Shown piece after piece: positions 22,421 to 30,268 of a stretch of 35,313 nt of DNA. A model generated the notes under the pieces. It was not told the DNA's origin and searched no databases. It saw nothing but the letters and a program-made list of their open reading frames with translations. This DNA is from Deinococcus cellulosilyticus NBRC 106333 = KACC 11606 (lineage in GTDB: Bacteria; Deinococcota; Deinococci; Deinococcales; Deinococcaceae), in contig NZ_BJXB01000040.1 in assembly GCF_007990775.1 (NCBI RefSeq), positions 1 through 35,313 of the forward strand. Direction: 5' to 3'. The translations under genes were made by a program, and so were the position numbers. Numbering within the stretch: the first letter of the stretch is position 1; the number at the start of each line of letters is the position of its first letter.

Positions 22421-23445
22421 GACCCTCGTAACACTTGCGCTGCACCGTGAACAGCCACAAAGGCCTGCTGCCCTTCCATAAGCTGTGCGTTGTGGTGCGT
22501 GTGCACCAGCAGTTCCTGGTCTCCGCACATGCAGGTGTAGGTCACATCATGGCCCTTGTATTCCATGTACTTCACTGTGACCGGCACTCCCTGATCCACA
22601 AAAATGATGTCTTCTGGACGGATGGACAGCAGAACTGGACCTTTTGCCTCTTCACTGAGGGAGAGACGACCAAGACAGGTGTCGGCACTGTGGCCAGAAG
22701 CCCTGGCACTGATCAGGTTGCTGCGGCCCAGAAAGTTTGCCACAAATGCAGTGCGGGGGGCCTGATACACCTCTGGAGGGGAGCCAATCTGTTCGATCCT
22801 GCCTGCTCGCATCAGCATGATGCGGTCTGCAAAACTCAGGGCCTCCTCCTGGTCGTGGGTCACCAGAATGGCGGTCATCCCGGCCTCCCGCAAAATGGCT
22901 TTGACCTCCTGTCGGGTGGTGTGCCTGAGGGCAGCATCCAGGTTGGAGAAGGGTTCATCCATCAGAATGAGTTTCGGTCTGGGAGCAAGGGCACGGGCCA
23001 ATGCGACCCGTTGTTGCTGGCCTCCGGAGAGTTCATGGGGGAAACGTTTGGCAAAGATGTTGAGGCCCACCAGACCCAGCACCTGTGCAGTGCGCTCTTC
23101 ACGCTCTTTGCGAGACATGTTCTTCAGGCCAAACATGACGTTCTGGGTCACGTTCAGGTGAGGAAACAGGGCATAGTCCTGAAAGACCATTCCGACATTG
23201 CGTTTTTCAGGCGGCAGAAGCGACTGCTGGTCCATCAGGGTGTGGCCATCGAGAACCACCCTTCCCTGGTCTGCCCTTTCAAATCCGGCAATCACACGCA
23301 AGGTGGTGGTTTTGCCGCACCCGGAAGGACCGAGCAGAGCCAGCATCTCCCCTTTCTGAACCGTGAAGGAGAGGGCATCAAGCACGGCAGGAAACCCTGC
23401 TGCATAACGTTTGGTGAGGTGTTCCACCCGCAAAACTTCGGTCAT
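22417..23445 (-). CDS. fbpC: Ferric iron ABC transporter ATPase
   Basis: 342 residues. Walker A GPSGCGKTT (39-47), Q-loop VFQDYALFPH, signature LSGGQQQR (139-146), Walker B LILMDEPFSNLD (159-170), H-loop in LVTHDQEEAL, then a C-terminal TOBE-like regulatory domain. This is the cytoplasmic energy subunit for FbpB. ATG 23445 has AGGAGAA upstream and overlaps the fbpB stop as ATGA. Transported ion is inferred from the FbpA/FbpB partners. Confidence 0.93.
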   Translation of the reverse strand: MTEVLRVEHLTKRYAAGFPAVLDALSFTVQKGEMLALLGPSGCGKTTTLRVIAGFERADQGRVVLDGHTLMDQQSLLPPEKRNVGMVFQDYALFPHLNVTQNVMFGLKNMSRKEREERTAQVLGLVGLNIFAKRFPHELSGGQQQRVALARALAPRPKLILMDEPFSNLDAALRHTTRQEVKAILREAGMTAILVTHDQEEALSFADRIMLMRAGRIEQIGSPPEVYQAPRTAFVANFLGRSNLISARASGHSADTCLGRLSLSEEAKGPVLLSIRPEDIIFVDQGVPVTVKYMEYKGHDVTYTCMCGDQELLVHTHHNAQLMEGQQAFVAVHGAAQVLRGS

Positions 23446-24995
23446 TTCTTCTCCTGGAGCACCAGTGCTGCAAAAAGCCCGGACACCAGCACGATGGTGA
23501 TGGCGTAGGGAGCAGCATCGGCAAACATGGCTTCTGAGGTGTAGGCCCACACGTTTTTGGCCAGCGTTTCAAATCCGATGGGGCTCAGCAGGAAGCTGAG
23601 GGGAAGTTCCTTGAGGACACTCAGGAACACCAGTGACAGGCTGGCCAGGAGGCCCGATCGCATCAGGGGAAAGGTGACCCTGGCAAAGGCCTGCATGGAG
23701 TTGTACCCCAGAGACCTCGCAGCTTCTTCCAGCCTGGGGGTGGCCTGATACAGACTGGCCCGCACCGGACCAATGGCTTCTGCCAGAAAGTGCAGCACAT
23801 AAGCCCCGATCAGGAGGGTCAGCGTCTGGTAAATGCCCGGAACAGCTTTCAGTGAAAAGAACACCAGGGCAAGCGCAAGGGCCAGTGGAGGGGTTGCATA
23901 CCCAAAATAGGCGCTGCGTTCAATCAGGCGGGTCCAGAAGCCAGGATAACGCACCCCCAGGTAGGCAGGTGGAATGGCCAGCACGGTGGTGAGCAGAGAG
24001 GCAGGAAGGGCCACCTGCACGGAATTCCACAGCACCTGTCCCCAGTCCTGCACCCCCTGTTCAATGCCCTGCCTGAGCCAGAAGAGGATGGCACTGAGCG
24101 GCACAATCAGGGTGGCTCCAGCGACCAGGGCCACAAAAACCAGGGCCGGGATGTTCCACATGCCGAGGTTCATCACAGGGGCTTTGCGTGCAGCCCCACT
24201 GCCGGATCTTGAGAGGCGCAGTCTGCTGAGCAGTCGGGCTTCCAGCCAGAGGGTGGAAGCGGTCACCGCCAGAAGCATCAGGGAAAGCCATGCTGCGTAA
24301 ACACGGTCAAAAGCGGCGTTGTACTGCTGGTAGATGGCATAACTGAAGGTCTCGAAACGCATCAGGGACACCACCCCGAAATCCCCGAACACGTGCAGGG
24401 CAATCATCAGGCTTCCGGCGTACCAGGCAGGTCTGAGTTGCGGCAAGGTCACCTGCCAGAACACCTGCATGGGGCTGCGGCCCAATGATCTCGCAGCTTC
24501 TTCCAGGCTGGGGTCCAGGTTGCGCAGGGTGGCCCAGAAATTCATGAAGAGGTAAGGGAAATTGAACAGGGTCAGGACGCCCAGTGCACCCCAATACCCC
24601 ACCGGGTGAGGCCAGCGAATGCCCGTCAGGGTTTCAATCATTCCCTGGGTGCCACTTGCAGCAAGAAGGGCATATGCACCCACGTATCCGGGAACCGCCA
24701 GAGGAAGCACACCCAGAAAAACCCCGACTTTGCGCAGCACAAAATTGGTGCGGGTGGTCAGAAAGGCCAGAGGGAGCGCAATCAGGGTCGCTGCAGTCAA
24801 TGTGCCCAACATCAGGATCAGGGTGTTCCAGAGGAGTTCCAGATTGCGCACCCGGAACACAATCTCACGGAGGTCTGCTCCATCGGCCTGCAAGGCACGC
24901 AACACCAGATACACCAGGGGAATCATGACGCCCAGTGCGGTCAGACTGGACAGGACAACAAACAGTTTTGGTGGACGCGGAGAGGATTTCAGCAC
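23442..24995 (-). CDS. fbpB: Ferric iron ABC transporter permease
   Basis: 517 residues, two fused binding-protein-dependent permease halves, the FbpB form. Each half carries an EAA loop for the ATPase: LEEAARSLGRSP in the first and LEEAARSLGYNS in the second, about 250 residues apart. Twelve or so membrane segments. GTG 24995 is chosen because AGGT stands about 7 nt upstream; GTG 25010 and GTG 25076 are in frame but lie close to or before the predicted transcription start. The gene has its own promoter downstream of the fbpA terminator. Confidence 0.92.
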   Translation of the reverse strand: MLKSSPRPPKLFVVLSSLTALGVMIPLVYLVLRALQADGADLREIVFRVRNLELLWNTLILMLGTLTAATLIALPLAFLTTRTNFVLRKVGVFLGVLPLAVPGYVGAYALLAASGTQGMIETLTGIRWPHPVGYWGALGVLTLFNFPYLFMNFWATLRNLDPSLEEAARSLGRSPMQVFWQVTLPQLRPAWYAGSLMIALHVFGDFGVVSLMRFETFSYAIYQQYNAAFDRVYAAWLSLMLLAVTASTLWLEARLLSRLRLSRSGSGAARKAPVMNLGMWNIPALVFVALVAGATLIVPLSAILFWLRQGIEQGVQDWGQVLWNSVQVALPASLLTTVLAIPPAYLGVRYPGFWTRLIERSAYFGYATPPLALALALVFFSLKAVPGIYQTLTLLIGAYVLHFLAEAIGPVRASLYQATPRLEEAARSLGYNSMQAFARVTFPLMRSGLLASLSLVFLSVLKELPLSFLLSPIGFETLAKNVWAYTSEAMFADAAPYAITIVLVSGLFAALVLQEKK

Positions 24996-25034
24996 AAAGG
25001 TACCTGACACTGGGGACTTGCCATCATCAAGGTG

Positions 25035-25063
25035 ACTATACCCATCGGATTTCCAGAATACAA
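25035..25063 (-). promoter_or_regulatory. fbpBC promoter
   Basis: Minus strand: TTGTAT (25063-25058), exactly 17 nt, TATAGT (25040-25035). The -35 begins in the T-run of the fbpA terminator. It allows fbpBC to be transcribed when fbpA transcription has stopped. Confidence 0.55.
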
Positions 25064-25089
25064 AAACGGAGAGCACATTTGGCTCTCCG
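25062..25089 (-). terminator. fbpA terminator
   Basis: Minus strand: CGGAGAGC (25089-25082), loop CAAATGT region, GCTCTCCG, then TTTTT (25066-25062). It lies 32 nt after the fbpA stop, between fbpA and fbpB. Confidence 0.88.
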
Positions 25090-25121
25090 CTACAGTCACT
25101 TTAACAGACATCTGATGAGGG

Positions 25122-26117
25122 TTACAGCAATCCCACTTCACGCAGCAGCTTCTGGGCCTGCTCCAGACGGGGACCAAACTTCTCCTGATCGATCTTGGGG
25201 CTCAGTTTGGCAGCGTCTGCAAAGGGCAGCAGGGTGGAAGGCAGGATGGTGTTGTTGGCGGTGGGATACTCGAAGAGTTCTCCGGTGAAGAACTGCTGGG
25301 CTTTGGCACCCACCAGGTAATTCAGGAACTTCAGGGCATCTGCACGCTTCTTGCTGGTCTTCAAAACCCCAGCACCCGTCACCAGGGCGAGGCTTCCGGG
25401 GTCACCAGCCTGGAAGTAGTGGGTCCCGATGGGCGCACCGGATTTCACAAAACGCTGGATGTAGTAGTGGTTGGTGATGGCAATGTCAATCTCACCATTG
25501 CGGATGCCTTCCATCATGGCCACATTGGAAGCAGCATAGGATTTGGGCTCCAGAGCCTTCATGCCCAGCAGCCATTCTCTGGTGGCCGCTTCACCTTTCA
25601 GGGCAATCATGGCCCCCACGAAGTCCTGGAAGCTGGCGTAGGTGGGGGTCCAGCCGACTTTGCCCTTGAATTCAGGGTGTTTGGGCAGGTCCATCACGCT
25701 CTTCGGCAGGGCTTCGGGCTTGATTTTGGTGGTGTTGTAGGCCATCACCCGGAAACGCACAGAGAGGGGAATCCAGGTGTTGTTGTTGGGAGCGTAGGCT
25801 TCAGGGAACTTCTGGACCAGGCTCTTGGAGAGGGTGCTCAGCAGGCCCGCTTCATTGGCAATGCCGAGGGTGCCGGAACTGTTGGCCCACAGCAGGTCTG
25901 CAGGGCTGGCCTTGCCTTCTTCTTGAAGGGCAGCCAGGATGGCAGAATCGGTGGCGTAACGCACGTTCACCTTGATGCCCGTGTCTTTTTCGAACTGCTG
26001 AACGATGGGGTCAACGAGCCCTTTGCTGCGGCCCGTATATACAGTGATGCTCTTGCTCTGTGCCAGTGCAGCCCCTGCCAGCAGGCCTGCCAGTGTCAGT
26101 ACGACCATTTTTTTCAT
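25122..26117 (-). CDS. fbpA: Ferric iron-binding protein of the ABC transporter
   Basis: 331 residues with a Sec signal peptide (MKKMVVLTLAGLLAGAALAQ). The mature part is a class-typical Fe3+ binding protein: SITVYTGRSKGLVDPIVQQFE, VRYATDS, PADLLWANSSGTLG, and the paired tyrosines NHYYIQRF that coordinate iron in FbpA/FutA proteins. It captures ferric iron outside the membrane and passes it to FbpB. GGGAG precedes the ATG. Regulated by the promoter at 26211-26239; separated from fbpBC by a terminator, consistent with higher production of the binding protein. Confidence 0.94.
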   Translation of the reverse strand: MKKMVVLTLAGLLAGAALAQSKSITVYTGRSKGLVDPIVQQFEKDTGIKVNVRYATDSAILAALQEEGKASPADLLWANSSGTLGIANEAGLLSTLSKSLVQKFPEAYAPNNNTWIPLSVRFRVMAYNTTKIKPEALPKSVMDLPKHPEFKGKVGWTPTYASFQDFVGAMIALKGEAATREWLLGMKALEPKSYAASNVAMMEGIRNGEIDIAITNHYYIQRFVKSGAPIGTHYFQAGDPGSLALVTGAGVLKTSKKRADALKFLNYLVGAKAQQFFTGELFEYPTANNTILPSTLLPFADAAKLSPKIDQEKFGPRLEQAQKLLREVGLL

Positions 26118-26172
26118 GCGTGTCTCCCTGGAGGCAAGTGGAACCATGGGAAGATGGAAAAGTGTACGGAAA

Positions 26173-26189
26173 GGAATCCATCGGATTCC
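26173..26189. promoter_or_regulatory. 17-bp dyad in the fbpA leader
   Basis: GGAATCC ATC GGATTCC, perfect 7-bp arms, between the predicted transcription start and the fbpA ATG. Candidate operator or leader hairpin. Confidence 0.4.
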
Positions 26190-26198
26190 CATTGCCTC

Positions 26199-26239
26199 GT
26201 GTCAGCCTAAATCCTAAGTAAGGTACTCGGATTTGTCAA
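26199..26239 (-). promoter_or_regulatory. fbpA promoter with possible iron-repressor site
   Basis: Minus strand: consensus TTGACA (26239-26234), 17-nt spacer, TAGGAT (26216-26211). The -10 and start region read TTAGGATTTAGGCTGACAC; the part TTAGGCTGAC differs by one base from the core of the DtxR/IdeR iron-box consensus TTAGGCTAAC, but the flanks fit poorly. Iron control is expected for fbp genes; the exact regulator is inference. Confidence 0.5.
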
Positions 26240-26340
26240 CTAAGACACACAGGCATCCACCCAGTTCTGAACAAAAATGCAAAACAAAAATCCCGCAGAT
26301 GCGGGACAGTGTTGTTTGATGACCTGTGTTTTGCTGGTCT

Positions 26341-26817
26341 TTATTGTGGCTGTACCCGGTCTGGAATCAGAAAAAGGCGAATCCAGTTCGGTGCATTCCA
26401 AACCCAGGATGCAGAACGCTGGAGCGTTGAAGTGGACACCATCTCGTACACTGCAGGCTGCAAACTCTGGCTTGGGTAAGCACCACTGGCACTGATCGGA
26501 AAGGACAGCACCACACTGGAGACCAGCACCAGACCCAGCAGGCCACCCATGACGCCTCCCAGGATCTTGTACATGAACGACTCCACCTGATTGCGCACCA
26601 GGAAGGCAAGCCCCTGAGAGAATCCCAGACCGACCACCAGGGTGATCAGGACTGCGACCCACCCGGTGAATGTTCCAAAGCTGGCCATGATGGGCAACAG
26701 CAGGAACACCACCAGTGCCCAGATTGCACCACCCACCCCACGCTTGAAGCCCAGAATCACAATGCCAGACCACAAAACCATGAGTAAAGCGTCGAGGATG
26801 TTCAATTGCCAAGTCAT
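26341..26817 (-). CDS. CvpA-like membrane protein
   Basis: 158 residues with four hydrophobic segments and the CvpA-type N-terminus TWQLNILDALLMVLWSGIVILGFKRGVGGA. The third and fourth segments (VLITLVVGLGFSQGLAFLV, ILGGVMGGLLGLVLVSSVVL) match the family layout. CvpA proteins are linked to colicin V production and envelope integrity; mechanism unknown. ATG 26817 has AGGA close upstream and starts the family domain; the frame open to 27357 is antisense to the regulator gene and is not coding. Divergent from the response regulator, 39 nt apart. Confidence 0.75.
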   Translation of the reverse strand: MTWQLNILDALLMVLWSGIVILGFKRGVGGAIWALVVFLLLPIMASFGTFTGWVAVLITLVVGLGFSQGLAFLVRNQVESFMYKILGGVMGGLLGLVLVSSVVLSFPISASGAYPSQSLQPAVYEMVSTSTLQRSASWVWNAPNWIRLFLIPDRVQPQ

Positions 26818-26844
26818 ATGTCCTAGTATGACCTGTAAAAGCCG

Positions 26845-26850
26845 TAAAAT
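26845..26850 (+). promoter_or_regulatory. -10 element of the leaderless response-regulator gene
   Basis: TAAAAT ends 6 nt before ATG 26857, with no SD. Confidence 0.55.
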
Positions 26851-26856
26851 AAAGTT

Positions 26857-27504
26857 ATGATTCGAATCCTGCTGGTAGATGACCACGCCCTGTTCCGCCA
26901 GGGCATCAAGAGCCTCCTCGAAAGCGAAGGGGACATCCGTGTGATTGGTGAAGCGTCCAATGGCCGTGAGGCCATCCGTTTCGCTGCCGAGACCAAGCCC
27001 GACCTGATCCTCATGGACATCCAGATGCCTGAACTGGACGGAGTGAAAGCCTGCCAGAGCATCCTGGAAATCGATCCCCAGGCCAGGGTCATCATGATCA
27101 CCATGTACCGCCAGGACAGTTATGTCTTTGAGGCCCTCAAGGCCGGAGCACGCGGTTACGTGCTCAAAGATGCAGACGCCAGCACCCTCATTGACGCCAT
27201 CCGCCGGGTGGCCGAGGGCGAGGCCCTTCTGAACGCAGACCTCGCTCAAAACGTTCTGGACGACTTCCGTCACAAGAAGGAAGTTCTTCCCAGCGAGAAG
27301 CATGCCGACCTCAACGAGCGTGAGACCATGATCCTGCGTCTGCTGGCCCAGGGGCACAGCAACCAGGAAATTGCCATCAAGATGGACATCAGCGAGAAAA
27401 CCGTGCGCAACAGGCTCTCAGAGATCTTCGCCAAACTGCAGCTCAACAACCGCACCCAGGCTGCGCTCTACGCCATCCGCGAAGGCATTGCCAACCTGGA
27501 ATGA
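26857..27504 (+). CDS. NarL/FixJ-type response regulator
   Basis: 215 residues. Receiver domain 1-120 with acidic Asp8-Asp9, phospho-acceptor Asp54 in LILMDIQMPELDG, and the conserved Lys in GYVLKDAD. LuxR-type helix-turn-helix at about 149-212 (LNERETMILRLLAQGHSNQEIAIKM, EKTVRNRLSEIFAKL). It binds DNA after phosphorylation by a sensor kinase, but no kinase is encoded here, so it is an orphan in this window. Leaderless. The next gene overlaps its stop by 4 nt (ATGA). Targets unknown. Confidence 0.93.
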   Translation: MIRILLVDDHALFRQGIKSLLESEGDIRVIGEASNGREAIRFAAETKPDLILMDIQMPELDGVKACQSILEIDPQARVIMITMYRQDSYVFEALKAGARGYVLKDADASTLIDAIRRVAEGEALLNADLAQNVLDDFRHKKEVLPSEKHADLNERETMILRLLAQGHSNQEIAIKMDISEKTVRNRLSEIFAKLQLNNRTQAALYAIREGIANLE

Positions 27505-27725
27505 AGAAAAAAACCGAAGCCCAGAAACGCATGTTCAGGGCAGGCTGTCAGCGCACCTGGGAAATCACCACCCTGGAGCCTGACCTGGCCTACCTGGAAC
27601 TGGCCTTTCCAGAGTGCCCCACCTGCCCCCACCGGGTGGAGCCTGAAGGAGCAAAGCCTTTCTGCACCCTGCGTCCCCAGGATGCCCCCCATCCTTTTGC
27701 AGGTCTGGGCAAGCTGAAGCTGTAA
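27501..27725 (+). CDS. Small Cys-containing protein, 74 aa
   Basis: Not a recognised family. Cys16, Cys39, Cys42 (CPTCPH, with His44) and Cys55 could form a zinc or small iron-sulfur site. Basic N-terminus, no signal peptide. Its ATG overlaps the response-regulator stop (ATGA), so the two are translationally coupled, which suggests a functional link to the regulator. The stop codon TAA is part of the -10 of the next gene. Confidence 0.7.
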   Translation: MKKKTEAQKRMFRAGCQRTWEITTLEPDLAYLELAFPECPTCPHRVEPEGAKPFCTLRPQDAPHPFAGLGKLKL

Positions 27726-27735
27726 ACTTCCCTCT

Positions 27736-28584
27736 GTGGACAAAGTGGACAAAAATGTGAATGCACTGCCTCCGGTTCTGGCCGAACTGGTCCAGCGTTT
27801 TGACGGTGAACTCTCGCTCTGTGTGTCAGACCTGCAGGGCGAGATGCTGTTCTGCCATGAAGCCCGTCAGGTGTTCAAAGCCGCCAGCCTGATCAAGCTT
27901 CCGATTCTGAGCTGTGCCCTGAAAACTGTGGAAACTGGAGCCCTCTCTTTGCAAGACAGGCTGCCCCTCGCTGCACAGGACCAGGTTCCGGGCGCCGGAG
28001 TGCTGCATGAGATGGAAACAGGTCTGGCCCTCACGGTGAAAGACCTCTTGACTTTGATGATCATTGTCAGCGACAACACAGCCACCAATGTGCTGATTGA
28101 GCGTCTGGGTCGGGACACCATCAATCGGCACATCCAGCAGATCGGCCTCAAAGACACTTTTCTGGTCGGGAAACTGCAGATGCCCCCTGAGCTCCAGAAT
28201 GAACTTCAGAGGACAGGGCAGCGCAGCACCACCAGTGCCGCAGACATGAACCTGTGGCTCCTGAAACTCTGGCAGGGACAGTTGTTGAACCCTGAACACA
28301 CGGCGCTGGCCCTTGGCATCCTCAAAAAGCAGCAGGACCGTCTGGTCATTGCACGCCGTCTCCCCCGCAACAGCGATGGAGAATTGATGTTTGAGGTGGC
28401 CAGCAAGAGTGGCGAGATCCAGTACCACAGGCACGACGTGGGGATTGTTTTTGCAGAAAAACCCTATGCAGTCAGCCTGCTGTCCAGAGGGTCAAAAGAC
28501 CTGAGGGAACATCCCGATCACATCCTCACCTTAAGCCTGGCTGAGGTCTCTGAGCGAATTTTTTATCTCATGCAAGCCCTCTGA
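27736..28584 (+). CDS. Class A beta-lactamase-fold serine hydrolase (no signal peptide)
   Basis: 282 residues of the beta-lactamase 2 / transpeptidase-like fold. Nucleophile motif Ser51-x-x-Lys54 (SLIK), Ser112-Asp113-Asn114, and Lys224-Ser225-Gly226 (KSG). In the omega-loop, aligned to the TEM pattern EPELN, this protein has Pro150-Pro-Glu-Leu-Gln, so the general base Glu166 appears replaced. There is no signal peptide or lipobox, unlike a periplasmic beta-lactamase. Start GTG 27736 is 7 nt after TAAACT (27723-27728): leaderless. Activity against beta-lactams is doubtful; an esterase or peptidase role is possible. Confidence 0.8.
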   Translation: MDKVDKNVNALPPVLAELVQRFDGELSLCVSDLQGEMLFCHEARQVFKAASLIKLPILSCALKTVETGALSLQDRLPLAAQDQVPGAGVLHEMETGLALTVKDLLTLMIIVSDNTATNVLIERLGRDTINRHIQQIGLKDTFLVGKLQMPPELQNELQRTGQRSTTSAADMNLWLLKLWQGQLLNPEHTALALGILKKQQDRLVIARRLPRNSDGELMFEVASKSGEIQYHRHDVGIVFAEKPYAVSLLSRGSKDLREHPDHILTLSLAEVSERIFYLMQAL

Positions 28585-28649
28585 GACAGGTCTTTACATT
28601 TCGGGACGTTCGTCCCAACGTCACCTTGACAGTTGCATAAAATATAGGG

Positions 28650-28718
28650 ATGTGTAGGTGTGAGGTCCCTCGGGCGGCGAGGAAGCTGAGCGGCACATGT
28701 TATGCTACTTGGTGCTAG
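28650..28718 (+). CDS. Possible 22-aa leaderless ORF upstream of the bc operon
   Basis: ATG 28650 stands 6 nt after TAAAAT (28638-28643) with no SD. The peptide has Cys at 2, 4, 17 and 22 (MCRC ... CYATWC) and several Arg. It ends 24 nt before the cytochrome c start and overlaps the second promoter. Too short to be sure; may be a regulatory upstream ORF or chance. Confidence 0.25.
   Translation: MCRCEVPRAARKLSGTCYATWC
28698..28706 (+). promoter_or_regulatory. Extended -10 promoter of the cytochrome bc operon
   Basis: TG-T-TATGCT, an extended -10, about 35 nt before the first start codon. No good -35 is visible. Confidence 0.4.
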
Positions 28719-28741
28719 ATTTCCTGAGATAGGTAGGTCAA

Positions 28742-29611
28742 ATGGAACGGAATGATACAACCATACCGGCAGTGTCCCTGATCGTGGCGGCAATATTCTG
28801 GGTGATATTGCTGTTCCTGTTCAACTCCACCCTGAAATCCCACCACGGTGCTGCCGAGGGTGCCAAAGAAGCACCTGCCGCTGCAACCGCCGCTGCCAGC
28901 GACTGGCAGACTGGCGGCAAAGCCATTTATGAAGCCAACTGCGCAGGCTGTCACGGTGCAGCAGGTGAAGGGGGCTTTGGTAAGGCCCTGGCAGGCAGTG
29001 GATTCGTCACGGGCGACCCTGCTGGAGTCATCAACATCATCCAGAAAGGCAAAGGCGGCATGCCCGCTTTCCCCCAGCTGAACGAAACCCAGCTTCTGGA
29101 CGTGGTGAATTACATTCGCAACAGCTGGGGCAACAAAGCTGACATCGTCAGCCCTGAGATTTTCGCTGCCAAAGGAGATGAGGAAGCCAAACTGGCGGCC
29201 CTCAACCGCTCCCGTTTTGTGCCCGACCACCTGGGCCTGCCCGAAATTTTCCTGACCACCTTCATCATCATCCTGACCATCTACGGCCTGATTGGTCTGT
29301 ACTCCGCCTGGGCTGAGGGCGAAACCCTGAAACCCGGCTTCCACGTGGTGCGCAGCAACAACCTGGCTTTTGGAGGCATTGTGCTCTCCATGGTGGGTGT
29401 GTTGTGGTTCGGCTACCTGTTTGTCAAACAGATTGTGATGGGCATTCAGGGCTCCGAAGCTGAAAAAATTCAGCCCATCAACGTGACGGCTGAAGGCACC
29501 TACGCAGCCATGGTGCTGCTCTTGCTGGCAGCTGCCCTGATGCTGTACAAGAAGTACTTCATGGACGGCGAAGCCCTGGTGGAAGACGCCTCCGGCGAAT
29601 TCCCCTGGTAA
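28742..29611 (+). CDS. Cytochrome c subunit of the menaquinol:cytochrome c reductase (bc complex)
   Basis: 289 residues: an N-terminal membrane anchor (8-28), an Ala-rich linker, a class I haem c domain with CAGCH (67-71) and Met107 as likely axial ligand, then three further membrane segments (about 168-188, 210-232, 254-271). The multi-span form is unlike mitochondrial cytochrome c1 and resembles the c subunits of Deinococcus-Thermus bc complexes. It takes electrons from the Rieske protein on the outer face of the membrane. AGGT stands just before the ATG. First gene of a three-gene operon ending in a strong terminator at 31727. Confidence 0.92.
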   Translation: MERNDTTIPAVSLIVAAIFWVILLFLFNSTLKSHHGAAEGAKEAPAAATAAASDWQTGGKAIYEANCAGCHGAAGEGGFGKALAGSGFVTGDPAGVINIIQKGKGGMPAFPQLNETQLLDVVNYIRNSWGNKADIVSPEIFAAKGDEEAKLAALNRSRFVPDHLGLPEIFLTTFIIILTIYGLIGLYSAWAEGETLKPGFHVVRSNNLAFGGIVLSMVGVLWFGYLFVKQIVMGIQGSEAEKIQPINVTAEGTYAAMVLLLLAAALMLYKKYFMDGEALVEDASGEFPW

Positions 29612-29623
29612 CGAGGAAAAAAG

Positions 29624-30268
29624 ATGAGTGACGAAAAACTCCCAAAAAGTGAAATCAGTCGCCGCAAGTTCGTGACCGGCGCGCTTGGCGTCACTGCCGG
29701 TGTGGGTGTGCTGTCTCTGGCCAGCGTGGTGGGTGCACTGAAGCCCGCCAAACGTCCCCCCACGGCAGAGCAGAAACCCCCTGCCGCAGGTGACGTGCTG
29801 GTCCATGCAGGCGACACCAACAAAGGACAGCCCATCAAGGTCTCTGAACTGAAACCCGACGGCCAGATGATCAAAGCCTGGCCCAAAGGCGAAGTGGTCA
29901 AAGACCAGAACGACAACAACCTGCTGGTGTTGTTCCGCTACCCTGAAGGCACCCTCAAAGAGCCCACCAAGATGGAAGACACTGCTCAGGGCATCGTGGT
30001 GTACGGTGGCATCTGTCAGCACCTGGGCTGTCAGGTCAACCTGAAAGACGACGGGTCCCTGCTGTGCCCCTGCCACTCCGGTTCCTATGACCCCAAAGCA
30101 GGTGGTGAAGTGATCGGTGGACCACCTCCCCGTCCCCTCCCCCAGCTTCCCATTGAAATCAAAGACGACCAGATCGTGGTGAAGAGCTACTATGTGCGCC
30201 CCCGTTACGGTGAGTCTGTTTCTGACTGGCAAGCCAACCGTGCAGAGGCCGAAAAGGGAGGAGCGTAA
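29624..30268 (+). CDS. Rieske iron-sulfur subunit of the bc complex
   Basis: 214 residues. The N-terminus SRRKFVTG before a hydrophobic helix (about 17-39) looks like a Tat-type signal anchor. 2Fe-2S ligands Cys131, His133, Cys148 and His151 (CQHLGC and CPCHSGSYD), with Cys136 and Cys150 as the disulfide pair, and the Pro loop GGPPPRPLP. It oxidises the quinol and passes an electron to the cytochrome c subunit. GAGGAAAAAAG precedes the ATG, 12 nt after the previous stop. Confidence 0.96.
   Translation: MSDEKLPKSEISRRKFVTGALGVTAGVGVLSLASVVGALKPAKRPPTAEQKPPAAGDVLVHAGDTNKGQPIKVSELKPDGQMIKAWPKGEVVKDQNDNNLLVLFRYPEGTLKEPTKMEDTAQGIVVYGGICQHLGCQVNLKDDGSLLCPCHSGSYDPKAGGEVIGGPPPRPLPQLPIEIKDDQIVVKSYYVRPRYGESVSDWQANRAEAEKGGA

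Noticed and set aside
28603..28618. Terminator after the beta-lactamase-like gene
   Set aside because: GGGAC/GTCCC is only a 5-bp stem with no T-run; not strong enough to list.
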